A stretch of 64,000 nucleotides of DNA, from the NCBI RefSeq assembly GCF_018771565.1, contig NZ_CP076326.1:124001-188000 (forward strand), written 5' to 3'. Position numbers and translations under genes: made by a program. How positions within the stretch are numbered: the stretch's first letter is position 1; each line of letters opens with the position of its first letter. Source of the stretch: Thermoflexus hugenholtzii (GTDB taxonomy: Bacteria > Chloroflexota > Anaerolineae > Thermoflexales > Thermoflexaceae). Shown piece after piece: positions 9,125 through 18,433 of the stretch. The notes under the pieces were generated by a model that saw nothing but the letters and a program-made list of their open reading frames with translations, did not search any database and was not told the origin of the DNA.

Positions 9125-9655
9125 ATGGCGGAGATCCAGGAAGTCCCGACGGTGGAATACGAGGAGCGCATCGTGGACATCGCCCGGGTGGCGAAGGTCC
9201 ACAAGGGGGGTCGTTCCTTCTCCTTCCGGGTGGTCGCTGTGGTCGGCGATCGCAACGGACGGGTGGGAGTAGGAATCGGCAAAGCCCGCGCCGTCCCGGA
9301 GGCCATGCGCAAGGCCACCGAGCGAGCCCGTCGAAACATGAAGAAGATCGCCCTGCTGGGGACCACGATCCCCCATCCGGTGGAGGTCAAGTTCGGGGCC
9401 ACCCGCTTGATCCTGCGACCCGCCTCGCCGGGCACCGGCGTGATCGCCGCCGGCGGGGTCCGCGCTGTCCTGGAGGCCGCCGGGATCCGGGACGTGCTGA
9501 CCAAGATCCTGGGGAGCACCAACCCGGTCAACGTGGTCTACGCTGCGATGAAAGGGCTGGAGATGCTCCGCTCCCCGGAGGAGGTGGCCCAAATCCGAGG
9601 GAAGCCGGTTGAGGAAGTGATGCCACCGTGGAGCCGGAGGCGCCATGAAGGCTGA
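9125..9655 (+). CDS. rpsE: 30S ribosomal protein S5
   Basis: The 176-residue protein has the S5 double-stranded RNA-binding fold start ([42 protein letters not shown]) and the second domain ([36 protein letters not shown]). It lines the mRNA entry channel and shapes accuracy. ATG 9125 follows GGGCGAGGTG. The 3' end overlaps rpmD by 11 bases. Confidence 0.96.
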   Translation: MAEIQEVPTVEYEERIVDIARVAKVHKGGRSFSFRVVAVVGDRNGRVGVGIGKARAVPEAMRKATERARRNMKKIALLGTTIPHPVEVKFGATRLILRPASPGTGVIAAGGVRAVLEAAGIRDVLTKILGSTNPVNVVYAAMKGLEMLRSPEEVAQIRGKPVEEVMPPWSRRRHEG

Positions 9656-9854
9656 AGGGACCCGCTGTTTGCGCATCACGCTGGTGAAAAGCCCCATCGG
9701 GTATTCCCAGCGTCAGCGCCGCACCCTGCGCACCCTGGGGTTGCGCCATCTAAACGATGTGGTGGAGTGGCCGGACACCCCGGTGGTGCGGGGGATGGTG
9801 GCCAAGGTGAGCCATCTGGTTCAGGTGGAGGAGGTGGAGCGTGAAGCTGCATGA
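9645..9854 (+). CDS. rpmD: 50S ribosomal protein L30
   Basis: The 69-residue protein holds the L30 core [56 protein letters not shown]30 is a small two-sheet protein of the 50S subunit and is absent in some lineages. It overlaps rpsE by 11 bases and rplO by 14, so translation of the three genes is likely coupled. Confidence 0.95.
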   Translation: MKAEGTRCLRITLVKSPIGYSQRQRRTLRTLGLRHLNDVVEWPDTPVVRGMVAKVSHLVQVEEVEREAA

Positions 9855-10299
9855 ACTGAAGCCGGCACCGGGGTCGAAGAAAGCGCGCAAGCGGGTGGGC
9901 CGCGGTCTGGGCTCGGGCCACGGCACCTACGCCGGGCGGGGGCGCAAGGGCCAGAAATCCCGCTCCGGCGATCGCAAGATGCCGCCTTATTTTGAGGGCG
10001 GCCGCACCCCCCTCGTCCGCCGCCTGCCCAAAGCGCGGGGGGAGGGCTTCACCCTGGTGGAGAAGGTGATCTACCAGCCGGTCAACGTGGGCCAGCTGAA
10101 CCGTTTCCCGCCCCATAGCGAGATCACCCCCCTCATCCTGGCCCAGGCCGGCCTGCTCCGGGATCCGGAGGAGCCGGTGGTGATCCTCGGAGATGGGGAG
10201 GTGGATCGCCCGCTGGTGGTCAAGGCCCATCGCTTCTCCGCCTCGGCGCGAGCGAAGATCGAGGCCGCCGGCGGCCAGGCGGTGGTGATCCCTCGCTAA
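9841..10299 (+). CDS. rplO: 50S ribosomal protein L15
   Basis: The 152-residue product begins [41 protein letters not shown], the glycine- and arginine-rich extension of L15, and ends in the [19 protein letters not shown] segment. It is a late-assembly 23S rRNA binder. The GTG start at 9841 lies within the end of rpmD, with GGAGGAGGTGGAGC just upstream. Confidence 0.96.
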   Translation: MKLHELKPAPGSKKARKRVGRGLGSGHGTYAGRGRKGQKSRSGDRKMPPYFEGGRTPLVRRLPKARGEGFTLVEKVIYQPVNVGQLNRFPPHSEITPLILAQAGLLRDPEEPVVILGDGEVDRPLVVKAHRFSASARAKIEAAGGQAVVIPR

Positions 10300-10318
10300 G
10301 GGAGACCGAGGAGGCCGT

Positions 10319-11623
10319 ATGCTGGACGCCCTGCGCAACGCCTGGCATCTGCCGGATCTGCGGCGGAAGATCCTCTATACGCTGCTGATCCTGGCCATCT
10401 ACCGCCTGGCCGCCCACATCCCGGTGCCCGGCGTGGACCGCGCCGCTCTGCAGCAGCTGCTCCAGGGCACCACCGCCGCCGGGCAGCTTTATATCATCCT
10501 GGATCTGCTCTCCGGCGGGGCCATCGCGAACTTCTCCATTATGGCCATGGGCGTGTATCCCTACGTCACCGCCTCCATCATCCTGCAGTTGCTGGTGCCC
10601 GTCGTGCCGCAGCTGGAGCGGCTGGTGAAAGAGGGCGGATCCGAAGGCCGGCGCAAGCTCGAGCAATACACGTATTTCCTGACCGTCCCCCTGGCCGCCC
10701 TCTACGCCATCGGTCAGGCGAACCTGCTCAGCGCCCCCGGCCGGGCGGTGCTGCCCAACTTCGGCTTCGCTCCTCATCAACTGCTGCCGACCCTGACGGT
10801 GATCCTGACGATGACGGCCGGCACCATGTTCGCCATCTGGCTGGGCCAGCTGATCACCGAACAAGGGATCGGCAACGGGCTCTCCCTGATCATCTTCGGG
10901 GGGATCGTGGCCCGAGCCCCCTACAACTTGGCCCAGATCTGGACCAGCAACGGCACCCTGGGCATCCTGGTGTTCCTGGCCCTGACCGTGATCACCGTCG
11001 CGGCCATCGTCTTCATCCAGGAAGGCCAGCGGCGGATCCCGGTTCAGTATGGACGCCGGGTGCGGGGCCATCGGATCTACGGGGGCGGCAGCACCTACAT
11101 CCCCCTCCGGGTGAACATGGCGGGGATGATCCCCCTCATCCTCGCCCAGTCCGTCCTGGCTTTCCCGGCCATCATCGCCCAGTTCTTCCAGTATTCCAGC
11201 AACGCCATTGTGGCGAGCATCGCCAACACCATCGTGAGCGTCTTCTCCGGATTCAGCGATATCTACTGGCCGATGTATTTCATCACCGTGGTGGCCTTCA
11301 CCTATTTCTACACGGATGTGATGTTGCAGCAGATGAACCTGGCTGACACCCTTCAGAAGCAGGGCGGATTCATCCCGGGGATCCGGCCGGGGAAGGCCAC
11401 CGAGCAGTATATCAACCGGATCTCCCGGCGGATCACCCTGGTGGGGGCGCTGTTCCTGGGGATCCTGGCCATCCTGCCCTGGCCGGTGCGGGCCGTGCTC
11501 CAGACCAATGTGCTGCTCTTCAGCAGCGCCGCTCTCCTCATCGTGGTGGGCGTGGTCCTGGACACGATGCGCCAGCTGGAGGCGCAACTGGTGATGCGTC
11601 ACTACGAGGGCTTCATCCGCTGA
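10319..11623 (+). CDS. secY: Preprotein translocase subunit SecY
   Basis: The 434-residue membrane protein has the SecY opening (LRNAWHLPDLRRKILYTLLILAIYRLAAHIPVPGVD), ten hydrophobic segments, the cytosolic loop QEGQRRIPVQYGRRVRGHRIYGGGSTYIPLRVNMAGMIPLI and the FIPGIRPGKATEQYI loop. SecY is the channel of the Sec translocon with SecE and SecG and is driven by SecA. It lies in the usual place after rplO, with GAGGAGGCCGT before ATG 10319. Confidence 0.98.
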   Translation: MLDALRNAWHLPDLRRKILYTLLILAIYRLAAHIPVPGVDRAALQQLLQGTTAAGQLYIILDLLSGGAIANFSIMAMGVYPYVTASIILQLLVPVVPQLERLVKEGGSEGRRKLEQYTYFLTVPLAALYAIGQANLLSAPGRAVLPNFGFAPHQLLPTLTVILTMTAGTMFAIWLGQLITEQGIGNGLSLIIFGGIVARAPYNLAQIWTSNGTLGILVFLALTVITVAAIVFIQEGQRRIPVQYGRRVRGHRIYGGGSTYIPLRVNMAGMIPLILAQSVLAFPAIIAQFFQYSSNAIVASIANTIVSVFSGFSDIYWPMYFITVVAFTYFYTDVMLQQMNLADTLQKQGGFIPGIRPGKATEQYINRISRRITLVGALFLGILAILPWPVRAVLQTNVLLFSSAALLIVVGVVLDTMRQLEAQLVMRHYEGFIR

Positions 11624-11638
11624 GGGGGTAAGGATCCC

Positions 11639-12307
11639 ATGCCGCTCGATCTGATCCTGATGGGACCCCCAGGGGCGGGGAAGGGGACGCAGGCCAAGAT
11701 CCTCAGCCAGCGCCTGGGCATCCCCCATGTGGCCAGCGGGGATCTCTTCCGGGATCACTTGCATCGTCAGACCCCTCTCGGGCAGCTGGCCCGCCAGTAT
11801 ATGGATCGGGGGGAGCTGGTTCCGGATGATGTGACCATCGGCATGATCCGGGAGCGGCTGGAGCAGCCGGACTGCCGGGGCGGCGTGATCCTGGATGGGT
11901 TCCCTCGCACGCCTGCCCAGGCCCGGGCGCTGGATGAGATGCTCTCCGAGATGGGGCGCTCCCTGGTTGCCGTGCTCTATATCCGGGTGCGAGAGGAACT
12001 GCTGCTCCGCCGCCTGGCCGGCCGCTGGACATGCCGGACCTGTGGGGCGGTCTATCACATCGAGTTCAATCCTCCTCGCATCCCCGGTCGATGCGATCTG
12101 GACGGAGGGACCCTTTACCAGCGCGAGGACGACACCGAGGAGGTCCAGCGCCGGCGGATCCAGGTCTATCAGGAGCAGACGGCGCCGCTGGTCTCGTTCT
12201 ACCGGGACCGGGGGCTCCTGGTGGAGATCGATGGGGAGCAACCGATCCCGGAGGTAACCGCGGCCCTCCTCCAGGCCATCGAGATCCGGAGGACGGCGGA
12301 TCCATGA
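11639..12307 (+). CDS. adk: Adenylate kinase
   Basis: The 222-residue enzyme interconverts ATP + AMP and 2 ADP. It has the P-loop LMGPPGAGKGTQAKIL (residues 8-23), the AMP-site DGFPRTPAQA segment and a long lid (near 126-163) with CRTCGAVYH and CDLDGG, a C-x2-C/C-x2-D set of the zinc-binding type. It follows secY by 15 bases, as in many Gram-positive-like spc operons. Its stop overlaps the map start (ATGA). Confidence 0.97.
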   Translation: MPLDLILMGPPGAGKGTQAKILSQRLGIPHVASGDLFRDHLHRQTPLGQLARQYMDRGELVPDDVTIGMIRERLEQPDCRGGVILDGFPRTPAQARALDEMLSEMGRSLVAVLYIRVREELLLRRLAGRWTCRTCGAVYHIEFNPPRIPGRCDLDGGTLYQREDDTEEVQRRRIQVYQEQTAPLVSFYRDRGLLVEIDGEQPIPEVTAALLQAIEIRRTADP

Positions 12308-13140
12308 GCCCCTGGGTGGTCCCTCGAACGCGTCGTCCGGCCGAAGGGATCCGGCTCAAGACGTGGCAGGAAATCCGGATGATGCGGGAGGCCGGCCGCA
12401 TCGTGGCCGAGGTCCTGGAGGCCATGCGCACCCTGGTCCAGCCCGGCGTGACCACCGCGGAGCTCGATCGGTGGGCGGAGGATTACATCCGCCGGCGGGG
12501 CGGGATCCCGGCCTTCAAGGGGTATCCCAGCATGAAGGACGAAGGCGGACCGCCCTATCCGGCCACCCTGTGCACTTCCGTCAACCACGTGCTGGTGCAC
12601 GGGATCCCCGGGCCCTATCGCCTCCGGGAAGGCGATATCATCAGCATCGATGTGGGGGTGAACTTCCGGGGATACTTCGCCGACGGGGCGATCACCCTCC
12701 CCGTCGGGGAGATCTCCCCGGAGGCCCGGCGCCTGATCGAGGTCACCCAGGCGGCCCTGTGGGCGGCCATCGCCCAGGCCCGAGTGGGCCGTCGCCTGGG
12801 TGACATCCAGTGGGCCATCCAGCATACCGTGGAATCCCAGGGTTTCCAGGTGGCCCGGGAGTTCGTCAGCCACGGGGTCGGGCGGGCCCTTCACGAGGCC
12901 CCCTCTTTCGTAAACCGGGGGCGCCCCGGGCGGGGCCTTCCCCTGCGACCCGGGATGACCCTGGCCATCGAGCCGATGGTGATCATGGGGGACTGGCGGA
13001 CCCGCATCCTGGAGGACGGATGGACGGTGGTCACCCTGGACGGAAGCCTGACGGCTCACTTTGAGCACACCGTGGCGATCACGGAGGGGGATCCCATCAT
13101 CCTCACCGCCCTGGAGGATGATCCCCGGCTCGCCTCCTGA
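12304..13140 (+). CDS. map: Methionine aminopeptidase, type I
   Basis: The 278-residue enzyme removes the initiator methionine. Metal ligands are visible: the two aspartates in SIDVGVNFRGYFADGA, the histidine in SHGVGRALHEAP, and the glutamates in TLAIEPM and HFEHTVAIT. The ATG at 12304 overlaps the adk stop. About 25 residues precede the pita-bread fold (LKTWQEIRMMREAGRIVAEVL). In many genomes infA follows; here the next gene is rpmJ. Confidence 0.97.
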   Translation: MSPWVVPRTRRPAEGIRLKTWQEIRMMREAGRIVAEVLEAMRTLVQPGVTTAELDRWAEDYIRRRGGIPAFKGYPSMKDEGGPPYPATLCTSVNHVLVHGIPGPYRLREGDIISIDVGVNFRGYFADGAITLPVGEISPEARRLIEVTQAALWAAIAQARVGRRLGDIQWAIQHTVESQGFQVAREFVSHGVGRALHEAPSFVNRGRPGRGLPLRPGMTLAIEPMVIMGDWRTRILEDGWTVVTLDGSLTAHFEHTVAITEGDPIILTALEDDPRLAS

Positions 13141-13176
13141 GGCCGGTTCAGCCGCTGTCGGGCTCCGAGATCCGTC

Positions 13177-13195
13177 CGGAACTGGAGAAGTTCCG
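13177..13195 (+). promoter_or_regulatory. Small hairpin in the map-rpmJ gap
   Basis: CGGAACT and AGTTCCG form a perfect 7-bp stem with a 5-base loop. No T-run follows, so it is not a standard terminator. A TAAAAT box occurs shortly after it (near 13206) in an AT-rich patch, which could serve as a -10 for the alpha operon genes, but no convincing -35 was found. Confidence 0.35.
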
Positions 13196-13261
13196 CATGT
13201 TCCGGTAAAATAAAAGATCACCGCTTGCTGCCGACACATTCAGGTCCTTCAGGAGGGCGCG

Positions 13262-13375
13262 ATGAAGGTCACACCTTCGGTGCGCCGGCGATGCCCGAAG
13301 TGCAAGATCGTGCGGCGCAAAGGAGTGGTGCGGGTGATCTGCGAGAACCCCAAGCACAAGCAGCGCCAGGGGTGA
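13262..13375 (+). CDS. rpmJ: 50S ribosomal protein L36
   Basis: A 37-codon reading frame reads [21 protein letters not shown] and ends in a [11 protein letters not shown] tail, which is L36 with its zinc ligands C11, C14, C27 and H32. The ATG at 13262 follows AGGAGGGCGCG. It stands at the head of the alpha operon genes before rpsM, as usual, but infA is missing between map and this gene. Confidence 0.96.
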   Translation: MKVTPSVRRRCPKCKIVRRKGVVRVICENPKHKQRQG

Positions 13376-13450
13376 GCCGGGATCGCCCGGCCACTTTGGG
13401 GGAGGACTGAATCGGGATCGCCGGGACAGCGTTCAGGGAGGAGATGCGCG

Positions 13451-13840
13451 ATGGCACGGATCGCAGGCGTGGAGTTGCCCCGGGATAAACGGGTGGAGAT
13501 CGCCCTCACCTACATTTTCGGGATCGGCCGCTCGCTGGCCAAGCGGATCCTTCAGCAGACCGGGGTGAACCCGGATAAGCGGGTGAAGGATCTGACGGAG
13601 AGCGAGGTGAACATCCTTCGCGAGACCATCGAGCGGAACTATAAGGTGGAGGGCGATCTGCGACGCGAGATCGCCATGAACATCAAGCGCCTGATCGACA
13701 TCGGGTGCTACCGGGGGCTGCGGCACAAAATGAACCTGCCGGTGCGCGGCCAGCGGACCCGGACGAACGCCCGGACCCGGAAGGGTCCGCGGAAGACGGT
13801 GCCCGGCCGCGGCCGCAAGCGCGGCGCCAAGAAGAAGTAA
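13451..13840 (+). CDS. rpsM: 30S ribosomal protein S13
   Basis: The 129-residue product begins [34 protein letters not shown] and ends with the basic tail [31 protein letters not shown]13 contacts P-site tRNA and forms bridge B1 with the 50S subunit. GGGAGGAGATGCGCG precedes ATG 13451. It is 75 bases after rpmJ. Confidence 0.97.
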   Translation: MARIAGVELPRDKRVEIALTYIFGIGRSLAKRILQQTGVNPDKRVKDLTESEVNILRETIERNYKVEGDLRREIAMNIKRLIDIGCYRGLRHKMNLPVRGQRTRTNARTRKGPRKTVPGRGRKRGAKKK

Positions 13841-13968
13841 GCCATCCCTTTCCCCGTCGCCGCCCAAGCCCGGGGCGATGGGGGAGATCATCCGGATGGC
13901 TGGGGTGAAGATGGCGGGGAGGCTCTTTGCCTCTCCCCGGGTGATCCACATTGCCTGAGGAGGGATCG

Positions 13969-14355
13969 ATGGCGCGAGGTTCGCGGAGCGGTCGTAAGGC
14001 CCGCCGGAACGTGACGCGGGCGCACGTTTACATCCACGCCACGTTCAACAACACCATCGTCACGGTGACGGATCCCAACGGGGATACCTTAACGTGGGCC
14101 AGCGGGGGGACCATCGGCTACAAGGGTTCCAAGAAGAGCACTCCCTATGCGGCCCGCCTGGCGGCGGAACAGGCCGCCCGCAAGGCGATGGACATGGGGG
14201 TGCGGGAGATCGACGTCTTCATCAACGGGCCCGGCCCCGGGCGGGAGGCGGCACTGCGGGCCCTGCACGCGATGGGGTTGAAGATCCGTTCCATCACCGA
14301 CGTCACACCGATCCCCCACAACGGGTGCAAGCCGCCCTCCAAGCGGCGGGTGTGA
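13969..14355 (+). CDS. rpsK: 30S ribosomal protein S11
   Basis: The 128-residue protein has the S11 stretches [31 protein letters not shown] and [44 protein letters not shown]. It lies in the 30S platform near the E site. ATG 13969 follows TGAGGAGGGATCG; a TTG at 13951 in frame adds six unconserved residues. The 128-base gap before it shows only weak hairpin potential. Confidence 0.96.
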   Translation: MARGSRSGRKARRNVTRAHVYIHATFNNTIVTVTDPNGDTLTWASGGTIGYKGSKKSTPYAARLAAEQAARKAMDMGVREIDVFINGPGPGREAALRALHAMGLKIRSITDVTPIPHNGCKPPSKRRV

Positions 14356-14430
14356 GGTCTTCCCCTTTCAGGCCGATGGGCCGAACCGCGCGCCTTCGAT
14401 CGTCTGCGCAGATCCTGTGAGGAGGAGGGA

Positions 14431-15069
<639 letters not shown>

Positions 15070-15086
15070 ACCGGGGCGGCCGCTTG

Positions 15087-15126
15087 GCCCTTCCCTTCGC
15101 TGGGGGATGATGGAGGAGGGAAGGGC
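15087..15126 (+). promoter_or_regulatory. 10-bp hairpin between rpsD and rpoA
   Basis: GCCCTTCCCT (15087-15096) and AGGGAAGGGC (15117-15126) are perfect inverted repeats around a 20-base loop in the 104-base rpsD-rpoA gap. No T-run follows. It may pause or protect the transcript, or modulate rpoA relative to the ribosomal genes. Function is inferred only from position and symmetry. Confidence 0.45.
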
Positions 15127-15173
15127 TCACAGGCGCCCCCCGTTCCGTTCCCGATTCGGAAAAGGAGGCCTTT

Positions 15174-16154
15174 GTGGCGGGTGTCACGCTGGTTCTGCCT
15201 AAAGTGGAGGCGGAGATCCTGACGCAGGCATACGGGCGCTTTGTGATCAGCCCGCTGGAGCAGGGCTATGGGGTGACCATCGGGAACGCCCTCCGGCGGG
15301 TGCTGTTGAGCTCGTTGCCGGGCGCTGCGGTGACCAGCATCCGGATCACCGATGTGCCCCACGAGTTCTCGACCATCCCGGGCGTCCGGGAGGACGTCAT
15401 CCAGATCATCCTGAACATCAAGCAGCTCCGGATGAAGCTCTACGGCGACGGGCCGGCCCGCCTGCGGCTGGAAGTGGCCGGCGAGGGCGTGGTCACGGCG
15501 GCCGACATCCAGTGCCCGCCCGAGGTGGAGATCGTCAACCCCGATCTCTACCTGTTCACGGTGGACGACGAGCGGACCCGTCTGGAGATCGAGATGACGG
15601 TGGAGCGAGGGCGGGGATATTCCCCGGCCGAGGAGCGCGGCCGCCTGCCCATCGGGGAGATCCCCGTGGACGCCATCTTTAGCCCCGTCCGCCGGTGCAC
15701 CTTCGAGATCGACCGGGCCCGGGTGGGACAGCGGACGAACTACGATCGCCTGGTGATGGAGATCTGGACGGATGGGACGATGGGGCCAAAGGAGGCGTTG
15801 ATCGAGGCCGCTCGCCTGCTGATGCAGCATTTCTCCCTGATCTCCGAGTTCGTGGCCCCGGAGGAGCAGGAAGCGGTGCCCGCTCCGGTGCGGGCGATGA
15901 TCCCGCCCCAGGCTTATGAGACCTCGCTGGAAAGCCTGGAGCTGAGCGCCCGGGTGATTAACCCGTTGCGGCGGGCCGGCATCACCAACGTCGGCCAGGT
16001 CCTGGAGCTCCTGTATCGCGGGGAGGAAGCCCTGCTCTCGGTCCGCAACTTCGGCGCCAAATCCCTGGAGGAGCTGCGCGAACGGCTGATCGAGCGGGGG
16101 TTCCTGAAGCCCGAGGACCTGGCCCAGCCTGAGGAGGAGATCGAGGAGGCCTGA
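15174..16154 (+). CDS. rpoA: RNA polymerase alpha subunit
   Basis: The 326-residue protein has the alpha N-terminal dimerisation domain (GRFVISPLEQGYGVTIGNALRRVLLSSLPGAAVTSIRI, residues 22-60) and the C-terminal UP-element and activator-contact domain (LELSARVINPLRRAGITNVGQVLELLYRGEEALLSVRNFGAKSLEELRERL, about 250-305). The start is GTG 15174 after AAAGGAGGCCTTT, an excellent Shine-Dalgarno. It lies in the usual rpsD-rpoA-rplQ order. Confidence 0.98.
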   Translation: MAGVTLVLPKVEAEILTQAYGRFVISPLEQGYGVTIGNALRRVLLSSLPGAAVTSIRITDVPHEFSTIPGVREDVIQIILNIKQLRMKLYGDGPARLRLEVAGEGVVTAADIQCPPEVEIVNPDLYLFTVDDERTRLEIEMTVERGRGYSPAEERGRLPIGEIPVDAIFSPVRRCTFEIDRARVGQRTNYDRLVMEIWTDGTMGPKEALIEAARLLMQHFSLISEFVAPEEQEAVPAPVRAMIPPQAYETSLESLELSARVINPLRRAGITNVGQVLELLYRGEEALLSVRNFGAKSLEELRERLIERGFLKPEDLAQPEEEIEEA

Positions 16155-16156
16155 GC

Positions 16157-16531
16157 ATGCGCCATCGAGTTGCCGGGAAGACGTTAAGCCGGGACAAGGA
16201 TCATCGCGAAGCCTTGGCCCGTAACCTGGCCACGCAGCTCTTCCTGCACGGGGCGATCGAGACCACGGAGGCCAAGGCGGAGTTCGTGCAGGCCTACGCG
16301 GAGAAGCTGATCACGCTGGCCAAGAAAGCCCTGGAGGATCCCTCCCGGCAGGTGGCTGCGCGTCGGCTGGCGGCGGCCCGGCTCTACGGCCGGGAAGTGG
16401 TGAAGAAGCTCTTCGATGAGATCGCGCCCCGTTACCGGGATCGGAACGGGGGCTACACCCGGATTTACAAACTGGGATTCCGCCGGGGGGACGCCGCGCC
16501 GATGGCGCGCCTGGAGCTGGTCCAGGATTAA
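16157..16531 (+). CDS. rplQ: 50S ribosomal protein L17
   Basis: The 124-residue product starts MRHRVAGKTLSRDKDHREALARNLATQLFLHGAIETTEAKA and ends DRNGGYTRIYKLGFRRGDAAPMARLELV, the L17 signature. It sits around the peptide exit of the 50S subunit. It starts two bases after the rpoA stop, with its ribosome binding site (GAGGAGATCGAGGAGG) inside the rpoA end, implying coupling. Confidence 0.97.
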   Translation: MRHRVAGKTLSRDKDHREALARNLATQLFLHGAIETTEAKAEFVQAYAEKLITLAKKALEDPSRQVAARRLAAARLYGREVVKKLFDEIAPRYRDRNGGYTRIYKLGFRRGDAAPMARLELVQD

Positions 16532-16567
16532 GCCGGCGGCCCGTGCAGGCCGGGCGAGCAGGAGCGG

Positions 16568-17395
16568 ATGCGGGTCTGGGCGGCCATCGCATATGTCGGC
16601 ACAGCCTATCGAGGGTTCCAGCGGCTGGCCCCTTCTCATGAGCCGACCGTCCAGGGGACTCTGGAGGCCGCCCTCGCCCGCCTGACCGGAGTCCCGGTCC
16701 GGGTGCGGGGGGCGGGCCGCACGGACGCCGGGGTGCATGCTTTGGGTCAGGTGGTGGCCTTTGATGTGACCTGGCGCCACTCCCTGGCGGATCTCCAGCG
16801 AGCCCTGAACGCCGTCCTGCCGGCGGACATTGTGGTCTGGGCTCTGGGGGAGGCGCCGCTGGACTTCCACCCCCGCCGGGAGGCGCGGTCGCGGGCCTAC
16901 CGTTACGTGATCTACACCGGGCCCTGGCGGGATCCCTTCGGGCGATACCTGGCGTGGCATGTGCCGCGCCCGCTCCGCCTGGAGGCGATGCAGCAGGCGG
17001 CCGCCGCCTGGGTGGGCCGCCACGATTTCGGCGCCTTCGGCCGCCCCCCTCGCGGCCAGAACACGGTGCGGGAGGTCCGCCGGGCGCAGGTGGAGGCCAA
17101 CGGGAACTGGGTGTTCTTCGAGATCGAGGCAGACGCTTTCCTTTATCATATGGTTCGGATCATGGCTGCTGTGCTGGTGGCGGTGGGGCGAGGCGATCGC
17201 CCTCCGGAGGCGGCAGGGTTCTACCTGGAGCACCCGGAGGCCTACCCGGCGGACGCCCCCGCCCCTGCCCACGGCTTGTATTTCGTCGGGGCACGCTACG
17301 ATCGGATCGCGATCCCGCCGGCGCCGGACTTCCTGCCCCACTGGATGGAGGGTGGGAGGCCTCGATCGGGCGGACGTGAAGATCCGGAAACCTGA
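16568..17395 (+). CDS. truA: tRNA pseudouridine(38-40) synthase TruA
   Basis: The 275-residue enzyme isomerises uridines 38-40 in the tRNA anticodon arm. The catalytic aspartate is D53 in [19 protein letters not shown]; further family blocks are [26 protein letters not shown] and the C-terminal [19 protein letters not shown]. It lies between rplQ and rplM, a frequent arrangement. GGAGCGG precedes ATG 16568. Confidence 0.96.
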   Translation: MRVWAAIAYVGTAYRGFQRLAPSHEPTVQGTLEAALARLTGVPVRVRGAGRTDAGVHALGQVVAFDVTWRHSLADLQRALNAVLPADIVVWALGEAPLDFHPRREARSRAYRYVIYTGPWRDPFGRYLAWHVPRPLRLEAMQQAAAAWVGRHDFGAFGRPPRGQNTVREVRRAQVEANGNWVFFEIEADAFLYHMVRIMAAVLVAVGRGDRPPEAAGFYLEHPEAYPADAPAPAHGLYFVGARYDRIAIPPAPDFLPHWMEGGRPRSGGREDPET

Positions 17396-17418
17396 CCCGA
17401 TGCGGTGGAGGGAGGACC

Positions 17419-17847
17419 GTGAAAACCTATGTGACCAAACCCGCGGACATCCGAGCCGAGTGGTGGATCGTCGACGCCACAGGCCAGAACCTGGGACGGC
17501 TGGCCAGCCGGATCGCTCAGATCCTGCGTGGCAAGCACAAGCCGTATTTCGACCCCTCCCAGGATTGCGGGGATTATGTGATTGTCATCAACGCGGAGAA
17601 GGTGGCCGTTCACCCGCGGCACCTCGATCAGAAAATCTACTACCGCCACAGCGGGTATCCCGGCGGCTTGAAGGAGATCCCGCTGCGCCGGATGCTGCAG
17701 ACGCATCCGGAGCGGGTGATCCAGAAGGCCGTCTGGGGGATGCTGCCCAAGAACCGGCTGGGACGGCGCATGCTCAAGAAGTTAAAGGTTTATGCCGGGC
17801 CGGAGCATCCGCACCAGGCCCAGCAGCCCAAGCCGCTTCCGCTGTGA
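17419..17847 (+). CDS. rplM: 50S ribosomal protein L13
   Basis: The 142-residue protein has [43 protein letters not shown], then [13 protein letters not shown] and [19 protein letters not shown], all typical of L13, an early 50S assembly protein. The start is GTG 17419 after GGAGGGAGGACC. It is followed by rpsI, its standard partner. Confidence 0.97.
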   Translation: MKTYVTKPADIRAEWWIVDATGQNLGRLASRIAQILRGKHKPYFDPSQDCGDYVIVINAEKVAVHPRHLDQKIYYRHSGYPGGLKEIPLRRMLQTHPERVIQKAVWGMLPKNRLGRRMLKKLKVYAGPEHPHQAQQPKPLPL

Positions 17848-17912
17848 GTCGATCCGGACAGGGGGGCGCGTAGCCCCCTTTCCCCTGAACTCCATGGAGG
17901 AAAGGAGCCGGG
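17848..17912 (+). promoter_or_regulatory. Gap between rplM and rpsI with a GC hairpin
   Basis: A GGGGGGCGCGTAGCCCCC hairpin near 17861-17878 is followed by TTTCCCC, a weak terminator-like shape. Because rpsI follows on the same strand with its own GGAGGAAAGGAGC binding site, it more likely reduces or paces transcription than ends it. Confidence 0.35.
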
Positions 17913-18347
17913 ATGGCTGTGGCGATGGAAGGGATCACCTTTGAGGCCTTCAAAGGCCGACCGTATGTCGAAGGCGTGGGCCGGCGCAAGCGGGCCGTGG
18001 CCCGGGTCCGGCTGTATACAGGCGGGACCGGCGTCTTCATTGTCAACAACAAGCCGGTCCAGGACTACTTCGTGCGCCCGCAGGATCTCCACCATCTGTT
18101 CGAGCCATTGCGTCTGGTCGGGCTGGAGGGGAAGCTGGACGTGACGGTGAAGGTGGAGGGGGGTGGCCTCACCGGGCAGGCCGGGGCGGTCCGTTTGGGA
18201 TTGGCCCGCGCGCTGCTCGCCATCGATCCGAGCCTGCGGCCGTTGCTCAAGCAACATGGCATGCTGACCCGCGATCCGCGGGAGAAAGAGCGCAAGAAGC
18301 CGGGCCTCAAGCGGGCGCGCAAGGCCCCGCAGTCGCCCAAGCGCTGA
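17913..18347 (+). CDS. rpsI: 30S ribosomal protein S9
   Basis: The 144-residue product has the S9 core YVEGVGRRKRAVARVRLYTGGTGVFIVNNKP and the basic C-terminal tail REKERKKPGLKRARKAPQSPKR that reaches the P-site tRNA anticodon. It has a short extra N-terminus (MAVAMEGITFEAFKGRP); the ATG at 17913 follows GGAGGAAAGGAGCCGGG. It is the last gene of the superoperon before a terminator. Confidence 0.96.
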   Translation: MAVAMEGITFEAFKGRPYVEGVGRRKRAVARVRLYTGGTGVFIVNNKPVQDYFVRPQDLHHLFEPLRLVGLEGKLDVTVKVEGGGLTGQAGAVRLGLARALLAIDPSLRPLLKQHGMLTRDPREKERKKPGLKRARKAPQSPKR

Positions 18348-18380
18348 AGCGCGATGGCGGATCCAAATGGCGAAGCTCCG

Positions 18381-18421
18381 GGGGCGGGCAGGAGCGCCAT
18401 GTCCTCCTGCCCGCCCCTTCT
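18381..18421 (+). terminator. Strong hairpin terminator after rpsI
   Basis: A perfect 14-bp stem (18381-18394 with 18404-18417, GC-rich) with a 9-base loop is followed by TTCTCTGTT. It lies between rpsI and the convergent nitrilase-family gene and probably stops transcription from both sides. Confidence 0.8.
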
Positions 18422-18433
18422 CTGTTCGCACGG

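Noticed and set aside
10220-12241. A 673-codon open frame on the minus strand across secY and adk
   Set aside because: It is a shadow of GC-rich codon usage in the real plus-strand genes: histidine, proline and glycine rich, with no family motif.
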